A stretch of DNA of 64,000 nucleotides from Ryuthela nishihirai (GCA_038380435.1 JAWZYU010000018.1:50245751-50309750); one strand, 5' to 3'; positions 53,856 to 64,000 are shown, numbered from the stretch's first letter. The notes: generated by a model not told the origin, from the letters alone. Made by a program: numbers and translations.

Positions 53856-54540
53856 ATTTATGTTTCAAATTAAAGCTTGTGACATGGGTAATTTTACAGT
53901 TAAAAAGAAACGCCCCTTCCTTCTTCCCCCATAAAGGAGGGTGAATGTGAAAACGATTTTTCCGTTATGTCTTCTGAACGCAAGGGCAGAAATTAGCAAG
54001 CTATGCATCAAATGAAGGATTTTGACAAGTGGAATATTACAGTTTAAAACAAATCCCTCGTTCCTTCTCTTCCCCACAAAAGAAAATGGTAAATATGTTT
54101 AAAATTATTCTTTTATATCTTTCGAACGCAAAGCAGCAAGTTTGATGTCAAATGAAAGCTTATGAGTAATGTGGGAAGTGTTTTAGATACTAAAAATATA
54201 TCCCCCTTACTCTCTTCCTCCCTGAAAAACGGGAAAGTCTTTCCTCTATATCTTCCAAACGCGACGGCCGACAATTACAAGTGTCAAATGAAAGTTCATA
54301 TGAGGACCATGGTAATCTATTTCGTACTTTTCCACCATCCCCCCTCAAAAAGGGGGAGCGACGTTAATTTCGTCAGGGTCAACTTTAACAGGTTATCTCT
54401 AAACCTCTGACATATCCAATATCATGGGCTACTTCAAACACGACCTCTATCCCCCCAATAAAAAATGGGAGAAGAAAAATGTGATCGATGTTTATAAGTC
54501 ATATATCAAATGAAGTTTCGGCGATAGGTATTTTTAGTGA
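53856..54540 (+). repeat. Degenerate tandem array, about 140 bp units
   Basis: TCAAATGAAAG(C/G)TT-like anchors occur at 53863, 54008, 54141, 54285 and 54507. Each unit has a C-rich stretch (TCCTTCTTCCCCCATAAAG-like), then TTTATATCTTTCGAACGCAA-like text, then the anchor. Small frames through it are spurious. Confidence 0.7.
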
Positions 54541-54628
54541 CAAAAATATATAAATAATATAAAAATTAAAACAAAATACTTATCTTCCCCTATGTGCTTC
54601 AAAAAGTAGAAAATAAATTTAAAACCTA

Positions 54629-54757
54629 GCGATAGTACAATCAGTCACTGAATTCGTACTCACTTTAAAGGAAGATAGGTCTCCGGCAATTTTTTAAATA
54701 AGAAAATCTGCACCTATCTTCTTTTGCAGTGAATTCAGTGGCTGATTGTACCATCGA
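54629..54757. repeat. Foldback element with about 48 bp arms
   Basis: GCGATAGTACAATCAGTCAC, TGAATTC and GGAAGATAGGT on the left mirror ACCTATCTTCTTTTGCAGTG, AATTCAGTGGCTGATTGTAC and CATCG on the right, around a 30 bp centre. No TSD settled. Confidence 0.8.
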
Positions 54758-54764
54758 TATGTTT

Positions 54765-54995
54765 TCATCATCATCATCAACCTCAAGGAGCCGTGGGCTA
54801 CGGAGGTCCAACCAGACCGTGCAATTTAGTTCTCCAAGCAAGTCTATCCTGAGCTACATCTACTGCATCTGGCCACTGCACACCAATTCTAACAAGGTCC
54901 TGTTTGACATTGTCAGCCCACCGCATCCTAGGTCTCCCCCTCCTTCTGAGGCCTTTAGGCACACTGTTCACAACCCTATTCGCCTTATTTTATAC
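54765..54995 (-). pseudogene. LINE ORF2 C-terminus with TGATGATGATG tail
   Basis: The minus strand reads GRPRMRWADNVKQDLVRIGV, then QWPDAVDVAQDRLAWRTKLH and GLVGPP, with a stop, followed by TTGATGATGATGATG. GRPRxRWxDxVxxDL..AxDRxxWR is the well-known C-terminal segment of a LINE reverse transcriptase polyprotein, and a short simple-repeat tail is usual at such 3' ends. Only the last 70 or so residues are present, a typical 5'-truncated insertion. Confidence 0.82.
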
Positions 54996-54999
54996 TCTT

Positions 55000-55500
55000 T
55001 AGGGGGTATAGAGGAGGAGTGGTATTTTTTAATTTATATATTTTTCCTTCATTTGAAAATAGTCTACTAACATAATCAAGGATGCTTCAGTTTTCTGTAG
55101 GTGAAGTCTTGATTATTTTTCAGGTTATATAAACTTCTCTGTGAGGATTTACACTTTAGAGTCTACTGTCAGGTCTCCGTTTTAAACAACTGGAAGGAAA
55201 ACATTCTTTACTTTCATTAATTGCTCCGAAATAGTTTTGTTAGGTGACATAAACAATGTGTGATAAGAATCGTGATATATTTTCTACTAGAGTAGGTTTC
55301 TTCAACCAAGGTTTTCGTTAGAGAATTTCTGGTCTGTCGCGATACTTTTTTTTAAGAAATTACGTTTTGCCACAAAAAAAATCTTACGATCTGTTCTAAA
55401 AATCAGAACAATTCATCCTGTTCTGTAGAGTTTGAAAATTTTAAAGTGCACCGTGCCAAACTCTTTCACTTTGTCTCTTATTGTGAGAGTTTATTGTAGG
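55000..55500. other. AT-rich spacer
   Basis: No element recognised. Confidence 0.4.
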
Positions 55501-55507
55501 GCCTTTT

Positions 55508-55683
55508 CAGGTCCGGATATAGGAAAAATAAGAGAGTAGGGGGGGGACGAAATGTCTCGACGGAGACGGAAAAAAAGCAAGAAGTGACTGGATTTCCATT
55601 GCAATATAACAGTTTTCCCTCCTTTTTAGATGTCTTTAAAAATGCATGAATTATACGTCAGTTTAATGATTTTTGGCTTATTT
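55508..55683 (+). mobile_element. hAT-like family fragment (related to 49694)
   Basis: CAGGTCCGGATATAGGAAAA begins it; poly-G then TGACTGGATTTCCATTGCAA, TTTTCCCTCCTTTTTAGATG, TCTTTAAAAATGCATGAA follow the family in reverse order. The far end is not defined; strand by family convention is minus for the interior. Confidence 0.5.
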
Positions 55684-55778
55684 AACCCTTACTGCACTAG
55701 ATTAGGGTCTGAAATCTATTTAACTTAGAAGTTAATGAAGGAAAATGACAGCCTCGGCGATATTCTATAATTTATTCG
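55684..55778 (+). repeat. Short repeat B, copy 1
   Basis: Matches 60512-60606 at about 85% by eye: CCCTTACT..CTAG, AGGGTCTGAAATCTATTTAA, CTTAGAAGTTA, GGAAAATGAC..CCTCGGCGAT. No coding frame or TIR. Confidence 0.85.
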
Positions 55779-56445
55779 ATTTAGCATTAGTATGAGGATT
55801 TCGGTTTCATTTGGGAAGAAATATGCATAAAATCTTTTCCAGTTTGCGTAGTAATTTCATTTTTGAAAATTAAGCATAGGTTGTTTTCTTAAAATTAGAC
55901 TTACACTTCAAAGATGCTTAGATTTTTCTTTTTCAGTTTGCGACACTTGCGACAGAGAAGAATCTTAGGATCTCCAAGTTTTTACCGGGATTTTGGTAAA
56001 ATGATATGCTCTACTAAAACTGAAATCTGTCTTCGCTGACAATTGCATCAGAGTTAACACACAAAGTATTCCTACCGGAAACAATAGCTAACTCGCTGTC
56101 AATTGAAGCATAATGGTTTACTTTTTCTTATTTTCAGTGAGCTCCAGTGGAATATTTTATAACATTTCAAATGGAAGATATAACTAGAATGTGTAATAAT
56201 CTCTCGTGAATATGGATTGCTCGTTTAGAATGAAAAAAATGTTTAGGCATTTTTCGAATTTAGCTCCCTCTAAGAGAAGTTTAAACTAATGAATGATTTG
56301 AAAATTGGAAACAACACTGTATTAATATCTAACGAAACCAGAATCTTTTGTCTTTTAATAACAAATGGTTTCCTTTCCCCCACCCTCTATACGTGATGGG
56401 GGCAAGTTGAAGATGTCAGTGTAGACCTTTTACCCATCGTACAGG
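55779..56445. other. AT-rich spacer
   Basis: No element recognised. Confidence 0.4.
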
Positions 56446-56816
56446 GGTGGCTCAGTCGGTGGCGCGCCAGGCTCGTAATCTGTAGTTCCCAGGTTCGAGT
56501 CCCAGCTGGGTCAGCGTTGAGATTTATCTCCACAAAATTCCCCGCCCTGTCCACGGTCAGTAGGGGACACCGATTGGCTTGGAAAGGCCGCCGTCCGTCG
56601 GATGGGACGTTAAGCCGTAGCCCCGTGTGCAGGAGAGCCATACCCCGTGCACGTTAAACAACATGCTAGATGGCCTTGACGGGAGGCTACCATCTGTCTC
56701 CCAACAGATGTTCCAGTGGGTCCCCTCCCCCAACCTTCTCTGAACCTTCGGGGTCCATGTGACCTGGCCATTTAGCCCATGGTGTGCAAAAAAGTGCCGC
56801 TCAGGTAAAACAACCC
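56446..56816 (+). mobile_element. SINE1 copy, full length, young
   Basis: Very close to consensus: A box TGGCTCAGTCGG, loop CTCGTAA, B box GGTTCGAGTCC, tail CTCAGGTAAAACAACCC. A short possible TSD (CGTAC) lies on both sides. Confidence 0.93.
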
Positions 56817-57422
56817 ACCGTACTTTGCCAATAGTCTTATTTTTATGACTCATTTAAAATTTCGCTACTTCTAAATTTATGGACTTCTAGTGGTGGAAAT
56901 TAAAACTATTGGTTAATTCGATCAATGCGAATATTAATATTTCTTTAGTGCCTGTCTAACTCGAAAAGAATTTTCTGCTTGATTTGAAACGAAAATGTTA
57001 AATTTGTACAGGTGGACAGAGGATATACAGATGACAAAATGAAAAGAACAGCTTTTTTCAAAAAAAAAAAGGCAAAATGATTTTAAGCCTTTAAATAAAT
57101 TTAAAACCAAAATTCTTTCTATATTTTAATCTTTAAAAATTTGCAATGCTTTCATAAATTTCCATTACTAATTGCTATTTTTTAATCTACTATTCTTTTA
57201 CATAGCTTACACACATGATAATCCACATTTATTTACCTATTGGATTGAACGATAGTGAGTTTTACAAAAAATGCGAAACTAACATTTCATGTAGGTGGAT
57301 TTAAAGTTATTGCTTTATTGTAATTATATTGTTTTGATCAATTCTTTAGGAGTCTTCACATTTTACTTCTTTAGGAGTCTTCACTGTCCACCCTCACATC
57401 TGAATTTGGAGATATATATATT
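56817..57422. other. AT-rich spacer
   Basis: A short duplication TTCTTTAGGAGTCTTCAC lies near 57345-57383. No gene. Confidence 0.5.
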
Positions 57423-57719
57423 CAGATTGGTTATAATTAAACTGACATTACTCAGAGCGATGATGTAGAGAAGAATCTACTCGACGGATTACAGCGGAAA
57501 GTGGTGGATATATTAGTAAGAACATGGGGTTGAGTATTTGCGAATAAAAAGAGTTAGTTAATGTTAGTGCCAATAGGTGCCGTGGATGCGTTAAAAACGT
57601 GGTGGAACATCTAATTTCTCGTGACTTTGCAGTCAATCTCACGTGATAGTCGTATGAAGCCCACTATAAAATGTTCTTCCCTGTAATCGATAATATGAAC
57701 CATGGGTATTTTCAAGAAG

Positions 57720-58690
57720 ACTCTTTTACCAAAACAGCAGTAATGCCGCCGCTGCATTACGCGAATATCGTCGTCTGAAAGATATAAGGAAAGGACCTTT
57801 GTCGCTAAATGGACTGAAGAATATGATACAGAAATTCGAAGAAACAGGCGAGTTGGATGTGGCTACTGGTAGAAGCCAGCAACCTGTTGCAGAAAGCAAT
57901 GCCGAAGACGTCGCACTTACTATTGCAGAAATTCAATCGCAATCGGAGCTACCCGTAGTTAGTGCGAGATAGGTATCCCGGCAACTGCAACTTCCATGGT
58001 CAACTGTCCGTAAAATTATACGGTCCATCATGAAACGGTATCCTTATAAAATTCATAAGGTGCGGCAGCTGCAATCACGTGACCCTGAACAGCGCACCGA
58101 CTTCATTTTGCGATTTTTGGCGAGGATGCATCTCGATGGCATGTGGCCTTCGAAAGTCTTACGGACCAATGAGCCGCATTTTTCCCTACATGACGAACAG
58201 TGAATACGCACAAGTGCCGAATATGGAGACCTACACATCCACATGATGTGTCCCTATATTCCGACTATGTACTGTATGGTGCAGGTTTACCGCAAACTTT
58301 ATAATAGGACTATTTTTCGTTGAGGAGATTGCGCCTTAAGTACCGTGCGTCGATCGGTGAAGACTCCATAACCTTCATGCACGATGGGACGCAATCCCAT
58401 ATTGCACGTATGGCAACGCAATTATTGCGTACCACATTTGGTGAGGACAGAATAATTTCTCGAACGTTTTCCAATGCTTGGTCACCACGTTTCCCCACCT
58501 AAACCGATGCGATTTTTGGTTATGGGGTTATTTGAAAAGCCGAGTTTACCCAGGCAATGTTGAATTGCTTGCTGAACTGAAGGCAAGAATAGCACAATAA
58601 GTTGCATCCATTCCCCGAGATATGTTTCAAGCAACTGTGGACCATGCAGTATTACATTTCCAGCACATTTTGCATACTAATGGTTCACAT
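57720..58690 (+). pseudogene. Outer element transposase pseudogene (DUF4817-type N-terminus)
   Basis: Reads ALREYRRLKDIRKGPLSLNG and LKNMIQKFEETGELDVATGR (N-terminal HTH region, resembling DUF4817), VSRQLQLPWSTVRKIIRSIM (second HTH), YPYKIHKVRQLQSRDPEQRT, DFILRFLARMHLDGMWPSKV, LRTNEPHFSLHDEQ (first catalytic Asp of TDEAHF is Asn), then HDGTQSHIARMATQLLRTTF, GEDRIISR (second Asp kept), and after frameshifts a degraded D(F)WLWGYL-type block with ELKARI (about 58500-58590). At least five stops or frameshifts. The C-terminal end is about 58690, where the inner transposon begins, so that insertion lies at the end of the gene. Confidence 0.85.
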
Positions 58691-58691
58691 A

Positions 58692-60041
58692 CAGAGTGTC
58701 CCACAAAGGGGTTTACACTGTTTGAATGTTAATAATAGAGAAAGTATTATAAATAATCTGATGGAACTTTTTGTATCTGGATGTCATGATTTATGTCATG
58801 ATTAGTGCTTGTTGCCATTTATTTGTTTTTCTTTTATTTTCAGTTCAGTTGCCAGTAGTGACAAGTAATTGACAAGATGGCTGGGAACCTTTCCTTTGAG
58901 CAACGGAAGTGGATTTTAAAGTGTTTTTGGAAATGTGAGAACATGAAAGAAGTGCAGAGACGATGGCGGGCAGAATTTGATACTGTGCCACCGTCACGTG
59001 AACAATTACGAAATTACGCGACAAGTTTGAGAGGAAAGGAACTGTGTGTGATCTGAAGAAGGGACGGTGTGGCAGGAAGAAATCAGTATCGGACGAAAGA
59101 GGGATGGTAGCAGTGGTACAAACTTTCACAAGATCCCCCAAGAAGTCCATACGGCAAGCTTCGCGTGAGTCAGGTGTAAGCAAATTAAGTGTCCACCGCA
59201 TTTTAAAGCAAGCAAAGTGGAAACCCTACATTCCCAGGTTGCTTCACGCGATAAATGAGGACGATCCGGATAGGCACCTCCAATTTTGTGAATGGATTTG
59301 CGTTAATGAACAGTTGACTGATTTGATTGTTTGGTCTGATGAGGCGACTTTTAAATTGAATGGAACCGTCAATCGCCACAACTGTGTGTACTGTGGGCAA
59401 GAGAAAATCCCAATGTTATGGAAGAACGAGCTGTTAATATTTCTGGGTTATCAGTGTGGTGTGATATGTCTGTCAGAGGACTTGTAGGGCCATTCTCTTT
59501 TGAAGGAACAGTGACAGGTGCTGTGTACCTTAACATGTTGCGGGAAGCAATTGTGCCAGCTGTTCACCAACTCTACCCAGATAAAGATTGTTTTTTTCAA
59601 CAAGACGGCGCACCGTCACATTACCATCGAGACGTGCGGCAATTCCTGGATGAAACATTGTTGAGAGGTGGATAGGCCGACGAGGAAGTGTCGAGTATCC
59701 ACCCAGATCTCCTGATCTAACGCCGTTAGACTTCTTTCTGTGGGGAACTCTGAAGAACACTGTCTACGCCACAAAACCACGTACGCTGGATGCCTTGAGA
59801 GAGGCGATTGTGACTGCCTGTGAATCCATTCCTCTGGTAACCATATCACATGTTTGTCGATCTGTTCCACAGCGTTCCAGACGATGTATTTCTGCCAATG
59901 GAGGACATTTTGAACATCTTCAACATTAGAACATCATCAGTAATGTTTTGAACATCTTTGTGACTTAAAAAAATTATATTTTTGTTATTTTTGTTCGAGT
60001 TATTAAAGTTCAAGCAGTGTAAACCCCTTTGTGGGACACTC
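58692..60041 (+). mobile_element. Inner mariner-like transposon nested in the outer one
   Basis: Left TIR GAGTGTCCCACAAAGGGGTT, TACACTG and right TIR CAGTGTAAACCCCTTTGTGG, GACACTC are near-perfect inverses over about 28 bp. TA precedes 58692 and follows 60041, consistent with a TA target. Length about 1350 bp. Low TIR divergence and a nearly readable transposase suggest a more recent insertion than the outer element. Confidence 0.93.
58876..59929 (+). pseudogene. Inner element transposase, three frameshifts
   Basis: From ATG 58876: [31 protein letters not shown], frameshift near 59010, then [45 protein letters not shown] (HTH), [17 protein letters not shown] (first catalytic Asp), frameshift near 59405, [40 protein letters not shown] (second Asp), frameshift near 59665, SPDLTPLDFFLWGTLKN (third catalytic residue Asp) to CISANGGHFEHLQH and TAG at 59927-59929. 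By hand count about 41 residues separate the second and third Asp, nearer the DD41D type than mariner DD34D. All catalytic residues are kept; only single-base indels separate it from an open frame. Confidence 0.9.
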
Positions 60042-60262
60042 TATTTTGACAATCTTGATTTGTAAAATAAAGCTATTCAACTTGTTATTTTCTTTATTTT
60101 AGCGCTCCACGTCACCTGGGGACACTAACACTAACTATTTTTATTCGCAAATTTTCTACCCCATGTTCTTATTAAGGTATCCACCACTTTTCTCTGTGAT
60201 CCGTCTAGTAGATCCTTCTCTACACCACTCTGAGTAATGTCAGTTTAATTATAACCACCCTG

Positions 60263-60725
60263 TATATTTCATTACTAAATATTATATATATAACTTTTTC
60301 ATTAATGTGTTATAAAAAGGGTCGACAACTCAGCCGCTAGCAGGGCGAAAATGATGTTCTTAAACAATATTCGATTGTTTAATTATTGTTAATAATATAA
60401 GTATGCTTACCGTGCTTCAACATATTCTCAATCATTTTCTCAATCATGAAATATTTGAAATCCAAATACTGATCTGGACTTCCAGATTTCAATTTAGGCA
60501 ACTGCCTCTTTTACCCTTACTAGCCTAGGACAGGGTCTGAAATCTATTTAACTTAGAAGTTAGTAGAGGAAAATGACGTCCTCGGCGATGTTGTTTTATT
60601 TATTCCATTAACCTATTTAACAATAGAAAACTCAAGTCACCTGTATAATAATAATAATCGACTGAAGATTTACAGTGTCAAGTGTCAGTTTAATTATATT
60701 TGAATATATTTTTTTTTAATTGATT
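60263..60725. other. AT-rich spacer with short repeat B
   Basis: Contains the second copy of short repeat B and AATAATAATAAT near 60645. No gene. Confidence 0.5.
60512..60606 (+). repeat. Short repeat B, copy 2
   Basis: See 55684-55778; shares AGGGTCTGAAATCTATTTAA and CCTCGGCGAT. Confidence 0.85.
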
Positions 60726-60839
60726 TGATCTTTTTTTTACAGAGAAGGCCGTAAGGTGTTTATATCAACACAATGATACTGGACAAGACAAAGTACATCA
60801 AAATTAGAAACATTTGATAAATCAACATGTGATAAATCA

Positions 60840-61425
60840 AATCTCTTCAGTCTAAAATAAAAACATTAATACTTGCAGAAATGACAATCTCGCTGGGAAG
60901 GGAGTTCCATACTCTTCCAACACGGCACACAAAAGAATGGTATTTACAGTTCTTTCGAGCAAAAAGTACATCGATCATAAGAGAATAACCTCTTGTTCTT
61001 CTGTTGACAAGGCTGAATATTGGAGTACCTGCGTTAGAGTAAGTTATTCCATGAATAAGTTTATAACATGTTTTCAAGTCAAACATTATTCTTCTCCACT
61101 CCAAAGGAATGCAACGAGAGCCTTTTCAACCTCTCTTCATACGGCATATTGTAAAATCCAGGAAGTCGTTTTGTAAATCATCTTTGGGTGCGTTCAAGAT
61201 TTTTGATGCCTGACATGAGGTGCCCATAGATGAGGCGTATTCTTGTGGGGATCTGGTAAAAGTCACAAATGCGCGAATTGGAGAATCAATGTCATATTTA
61301 CCATATCATTTCAGAATTAAGAAAACGGTGTAATTAGTCTTTCTGATAATGTTATTATAGTGGTCACCAAAAGTTAACTGGGATACGAATAGCACTCCTA
61401 AGTATTTGTACATTTGTAATTGTGT
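60840..61425 (-). pseudogene. LINE ORF C-terminal segment
   Basis: Minus-strand order: YKYLGVLFVSQLTFGDHYNN, IIRKTNYTVFLILK; then IPTRIRLIYGHLMSGIKNLE-like text, LPGFYNMPYEERLKRLSLHS, and the 85-aa frame WRRIMFDLKTCYKLIHGITY..RVGRVWNSLPSEIVISASIN, ending at 60847. The NLPYEERL..RRxxxDLxxxYKIxHG..WNSLP series is the standard end of CR1/jockey-like polyproteins. Frameshifts near 61105 and others. Confidence 0.9.
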
Positions 61426-61429
61426 CAGG

Positions 61430-62065
61430 TTTTGATGCGATACATAGATATAATAATGTCATTTCATGTACATATTTGTATGTGACCTTGTATTGCAATC
61501 CTTTATGTGAAACTGTTTCCTTTCTCCCACCACTGACTAAGCTGTTTATGGTTAATGTGTCTTACTGTAATCAGCAAGACTGGTTTATGGTACCTGATCG
61601 TCAATGATCGGCCTCCTTTCCGGCCCAGCTCTATTGATCAAGGACGCTGGTCAAATGACCGTCTCTTGGGACAGGGAGGTCAACGCCGAACGTCGAAGGG
61701 TCCCGTGTGAAGGTCATACAGTTCTGAGTTAGTAACTGGCTGGAGTAGACGTACACCAGGGCTGCTCGGTGAATTAATAATTCACGTGGTGAGAGGTTTT
61801 CCTCTGTTAAATGCGTAGAGTCACAACCTGCTAAGCAATCTGCATATGATTGTAACCCACTTAGCCATTAGCCAACGTCAGTACTCCGGGAGACTCTGCA
61901 ATATCTTCTGTAATAAGTCTTTTGTTACTGTTTTGAACTTGGAGTTGGTGATTTTTCTGCAATTCTCAAGCGTCGAAAGCCCAATACAGAACGAACCAAA
62001 ATCTTGCTTCCTTACCTGTGGGCGCCGTGGATCAATTACATTCTACTAACCCCAGGAACCGACAA
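61430..62065. other. About 0.6 kb insertion or unalignable segment inside the LINE
   Basis: The LINE frame leaves recognisable sequence at KYSLKN (about 62070) and resumes at YKYLGVLFVSQLTFGDHYNN (about 61415). In other CR1-like elements these are close together. The intervening sequence includes a GC-rich part (ATCGGCCTCCTTTCCGGCCC, GGTCAACGCCGAACGTCGAA). I found no TSD, TIR or coding motif in it. Confidence 0.5.
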
Positions 62066-62091
62066 ATTGGATAATTTTTGAGGCTATATTT

Positions 62092-63325
62092 CTAATGAGG
62101 ATTCGTGCTTCCAAGATACAGAACACTTGATTTGTCTTTTGATATAGGTAATTCGTACTTTATGCTCCATTGGGAAATGGCACCACAAGCAGTTTGTAAT
62201 GAACTACATTCTTCTTCATTGCTGGAGGTACAAAAGAAATTAATGTCATCTACGTATGCTGTACATTGGATAGGACGAAGAATACTAGGAATTTCAGAGG
62301 TGAGTATTATGAAGAACAATGCGCCGAGAACGAATCCTTGTATGACTCCGCTGTCGACGGTTCTGATGGAGAATAAACTGCATTCAAATCGAACTTGGTG
62401 TGTTCGATGAGTAATCAGGTTGAGAAGAAGCCTCACAATCAGACTAGGTATTCCAAGGGTGAGCAGTTTTTGAATCAAAAGGGATCTCGTTTTAATTTAT
62501 CGAAGGCCTTTTTCAAAGTCCAGGAAAATGACGTCAACAGGGATATTGTTATCTAAAAGTGAGATCCACGAATGCATATTATGGAGTAGCTGAATCGTTG
62601 TAGAACGGATAGGCTGGATCCCAACTGTTCATTATATATAATATTTCGCGATTGTCAGAAGGATAACAGCTTACATAACACGCATTTTTTCATAAGCTTA
62701 GGCATTATATTGGTGTATATTGGTGAGTGAAATGGGCGTTGGTTGAGAGGATTTGATGTTTCACAATTTCGCTTAAAAACAGGCACAACTATTGCATGAT
62801 GCCAATCCTGTGGGATACTGCTGCGACTTAAACAAATATTGAAGAGTACTGGTAATTTATCGGTGATAGAATTAATGAGGGTCTTGAAAAATATTGGTGT
62901 CAACCCATCAGGTCCTAGGGCAGAAGTAGTTGGAGTTTGATTAATGGCCTTACTAATATTTTGCACATCAAACAGTCCATCAAAATGTAAGTCAAGGGTA
63001 GATTCTTCAACCGGTATATATATATTATATATATTGTTCGCTGTGCAGTCAGGGACATAAATTAAATCAAAAGCATCAGCTAAGAGTGATGCTTTGTCAG
63101 AGTCCATAGTAACCATGGTGCTATCAAATTTCTATAATGGTGGAATGCTACAGACTCTTTCAAGCGTTTTCGAATGTCGCGGAAGAAACCATTTCGATTA
63201 TTAGCGTTACATAAAAATTTTAGTTTTTTAAATTCGTTATCTTCCACAGCCTTTTTATAATTTGTTGGAGCAATATTGAATTCTTTTCTGTTTTCGTCAG
63301 AGCGATTATTTCGATATTTTTCCAT
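62092..63325 (-). pseudogene. LINE reverse transcriptase, broken
   Basis: In order on the minus strand: a linker (KRLKESVAFHHYRNL), TSALGPDGLTPIFFKTLINS (RT block 1), IPQDWHHAIVVPVFKRN (block 2), LNQRPFHSPIYTNIMPKLMK, then after frameshifts TSFSWTLKKAFDK / in another frame IFLDFEKAFDK-like (block with the first catalytic Asp, about 62500), LLTLGIPSLIVRLLLNLITH, VDSGVIQGFVLGALFFIILT (GVxQGSxLGPxLF block) and CTAYVDDINFFCTSSN (YVDD active site, equivalent to YADD). It ends at LYLGSTNPH and KYSLKN near 62070. At least four frameshifts or stops. The order and spacing are those of CR1/jockey-type elements. Confidence 0.9.
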
Positions 63326-63329
63326 GATT

Positions 63330-64000
63330 TAAGCTTGCAGTTTACGATGTTCTATAACTTCGTATTTTTATCATTTTTCTTTGCACTAACAGGTATTATC
63401 GCTAAGCATGTTCCTATAGAAAGGGAAAATGCCGAATAAACTTCATAAAAATCTTTGGTATTTTTACTATTGCACGCATCTAAATGCGAAAATATATCAG
63501 TGATTATGTTGATAAAAAGTCATAGCATTATAATAATCATGATACTTTTATTTGTAAAAGTGTGGAAATTAAGGTTAAATGAGATGGGAATATGCGGTGG
63601 TCAGTTCTCTGTGGCAGAAGAGGTCGAAAGCTTCTATTTTGTAAGCAAACGCATCATTAGTTCAAAATACCAAATCAACAAAATTATTGCCTCTTGTAGG
63701 GAAATCAACAAGTTGTTGAAAACTAGGGAAGTGGAATTGAGATATTGCCTATTGCTGCACTGAACTCTTATTCGTGGAGGTATTCCAATCAATTCTACTT
63801 AGATTAAAGTCACCTGCTATAACAACTGGAACTTGAGTTGCCAGAATGGAGCTAATAAGAAAAGAGCTGAAAGAAGTTGGAGATGCATTCGTACTTATTG
63901 GTCTGATTTGGCGGAGTATACACTGATATCAATCTGCATTTGAGAGACCTTTCCTCAAAGATGTCTATTCCAACAACTTCGTAAGGACCATCAGGAACAG
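63330..64000 (-). pseudogene. LINE endonuclease domain fragment (partial)
   Basis: The minus strand gives VPDGPYEVVGIDIFEERSLK, CRLISVYTPPNQTNK (strand before the catalytic histidine region of apurinic-like LINE endonucleases), then VVIAGDFNLSRIDWNTSTNK near 63830-63780 (the GDFN motif). Frameshifts separate these. The remainder is beyond position 64000. Downstream, 63330-63760 is poorly conserved linker. Confidence 0.78.

Larger units (their letters stand above)
57423..60262 (+). mobile_element. Outer Tc1/mariner-superfamily transposon with long TIRs
   Basis: Left CAGATTGGTTATAATTAAAC (57423) mirrors right GTTTAATTATAACCACCCTG (to 60262). Homology continues about 180 bp inward on both sides (ACTGACATTACTCAGAG, GTGGTGGATA, AGAACATGGGGT, GCGAATAAAAA), so the TIRs are unusually long. 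Without the inner insertion it would be about 1.5 kb. Confidence 0.88.
60730..64000 (-). mobile_element. CR1/jockey-like LINE, 3' part, running off the window
   Basis: Reading from 64000 downward, an endonuclease trace, a reverse transcriptase and a C-terminal segment follow in the order of a single-polyprotein LINE. The 3' UTR is about 60730-60845 and has no long poly(A). The 5' end lies beyond the window. A stretch of about 0.6 kb at 61430-62065 is foreign to the ORF. Many stops and frameshifts: the copy is dead. Confidence 0.88.

Noticed and set aside
58310..58498. Minus-strand 62-aa frame
   Set aside because: Shadow of the outer transposase; the plus strand carries the recognisable catalytic block.

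Overview
The window looks like intergenic or heterochromatin-like DNA from an AT-rich animal nuclear genome, most likely an arthropod and perhaps a chelicerate such as a spider. That placement is an inference from the transposon types and from general memory of arthropod repeats; no host gene was found that would fix the taxon. I found no intact protein gene, no rRNA, no functional tRNA and no CRISPR array. Almost every readable open frame lies in a transposon, in a SINE, or in low-complexity sequence.

The dominant resident is a tRNA-derived SINE (here SINE1). It is about 380 bp long, with a pol III A box and B box in an elongator tRNA-Met-like head, a central block that resembles the Nin-DC SINE domain, and a 3' end in AACCCAACC rather than poly(A). 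More than thirty copies or fragments lie on both strands. Ten insertions are bounded by visible target-site duplications (TSDs), including two insertions into older SINE1 copies. A second tRNA-derived family (SINE2) has four copies.

Layout: 0-4.7 kb holds a broken copy of a repetitive protein family of unknown function whose 3' part is duplicated exactly in tandem (679 bp). 4.8-7.4 kb is a degenerate satellite-like array of about 115 bp units with two SINE1 insertions. 7.7-8.5 kb holds two minisatellites. 9.5-24 kb is a SINE1/SINE2 field that also holds copies of a long unclassified repeat (repeat A), a 444 bp TA-flanked inverted-repeat element and a small hAT-like element. 24.6-26.1 kb holds the most host-like sequence (a CpG-rich unique stretch) and a degenerate array rich in AGGTCA half-sites. 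26.7-33.4 kb holds dead Tc1-like transposases, a hAT-type MITE with a perfect 8 bp TSD, a 65 bp tandem array and a foldback family. 36.0-37.6 kb is a Tc1-like element with a 122 bp MITE nested in it. 37.6-44.5 kb mixes SINEs, repeat A copies and a GC-rich island. 45.5-50.4 kb holds two further Tc1-like elements and a hAT-like element carrying a minisatellite. 53.8-55 kb holds a degenerate array and a LINE 3' end. 57.4-60.3 kb is a transposon inside a transposon, both Tc1/mariner superfamily. 60.8 kb to the end is a CR1/jockey-like LINE on the minus strand, cut off by the window edge.

The nesting order gives a local history: old Tc1-like, repeat A and LINE insertions, then MITEs and the inner mariner-like element, with SINE1 inserting throughout. 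All coordinates come from reading by eye and boundaries without a TSD are approximate.
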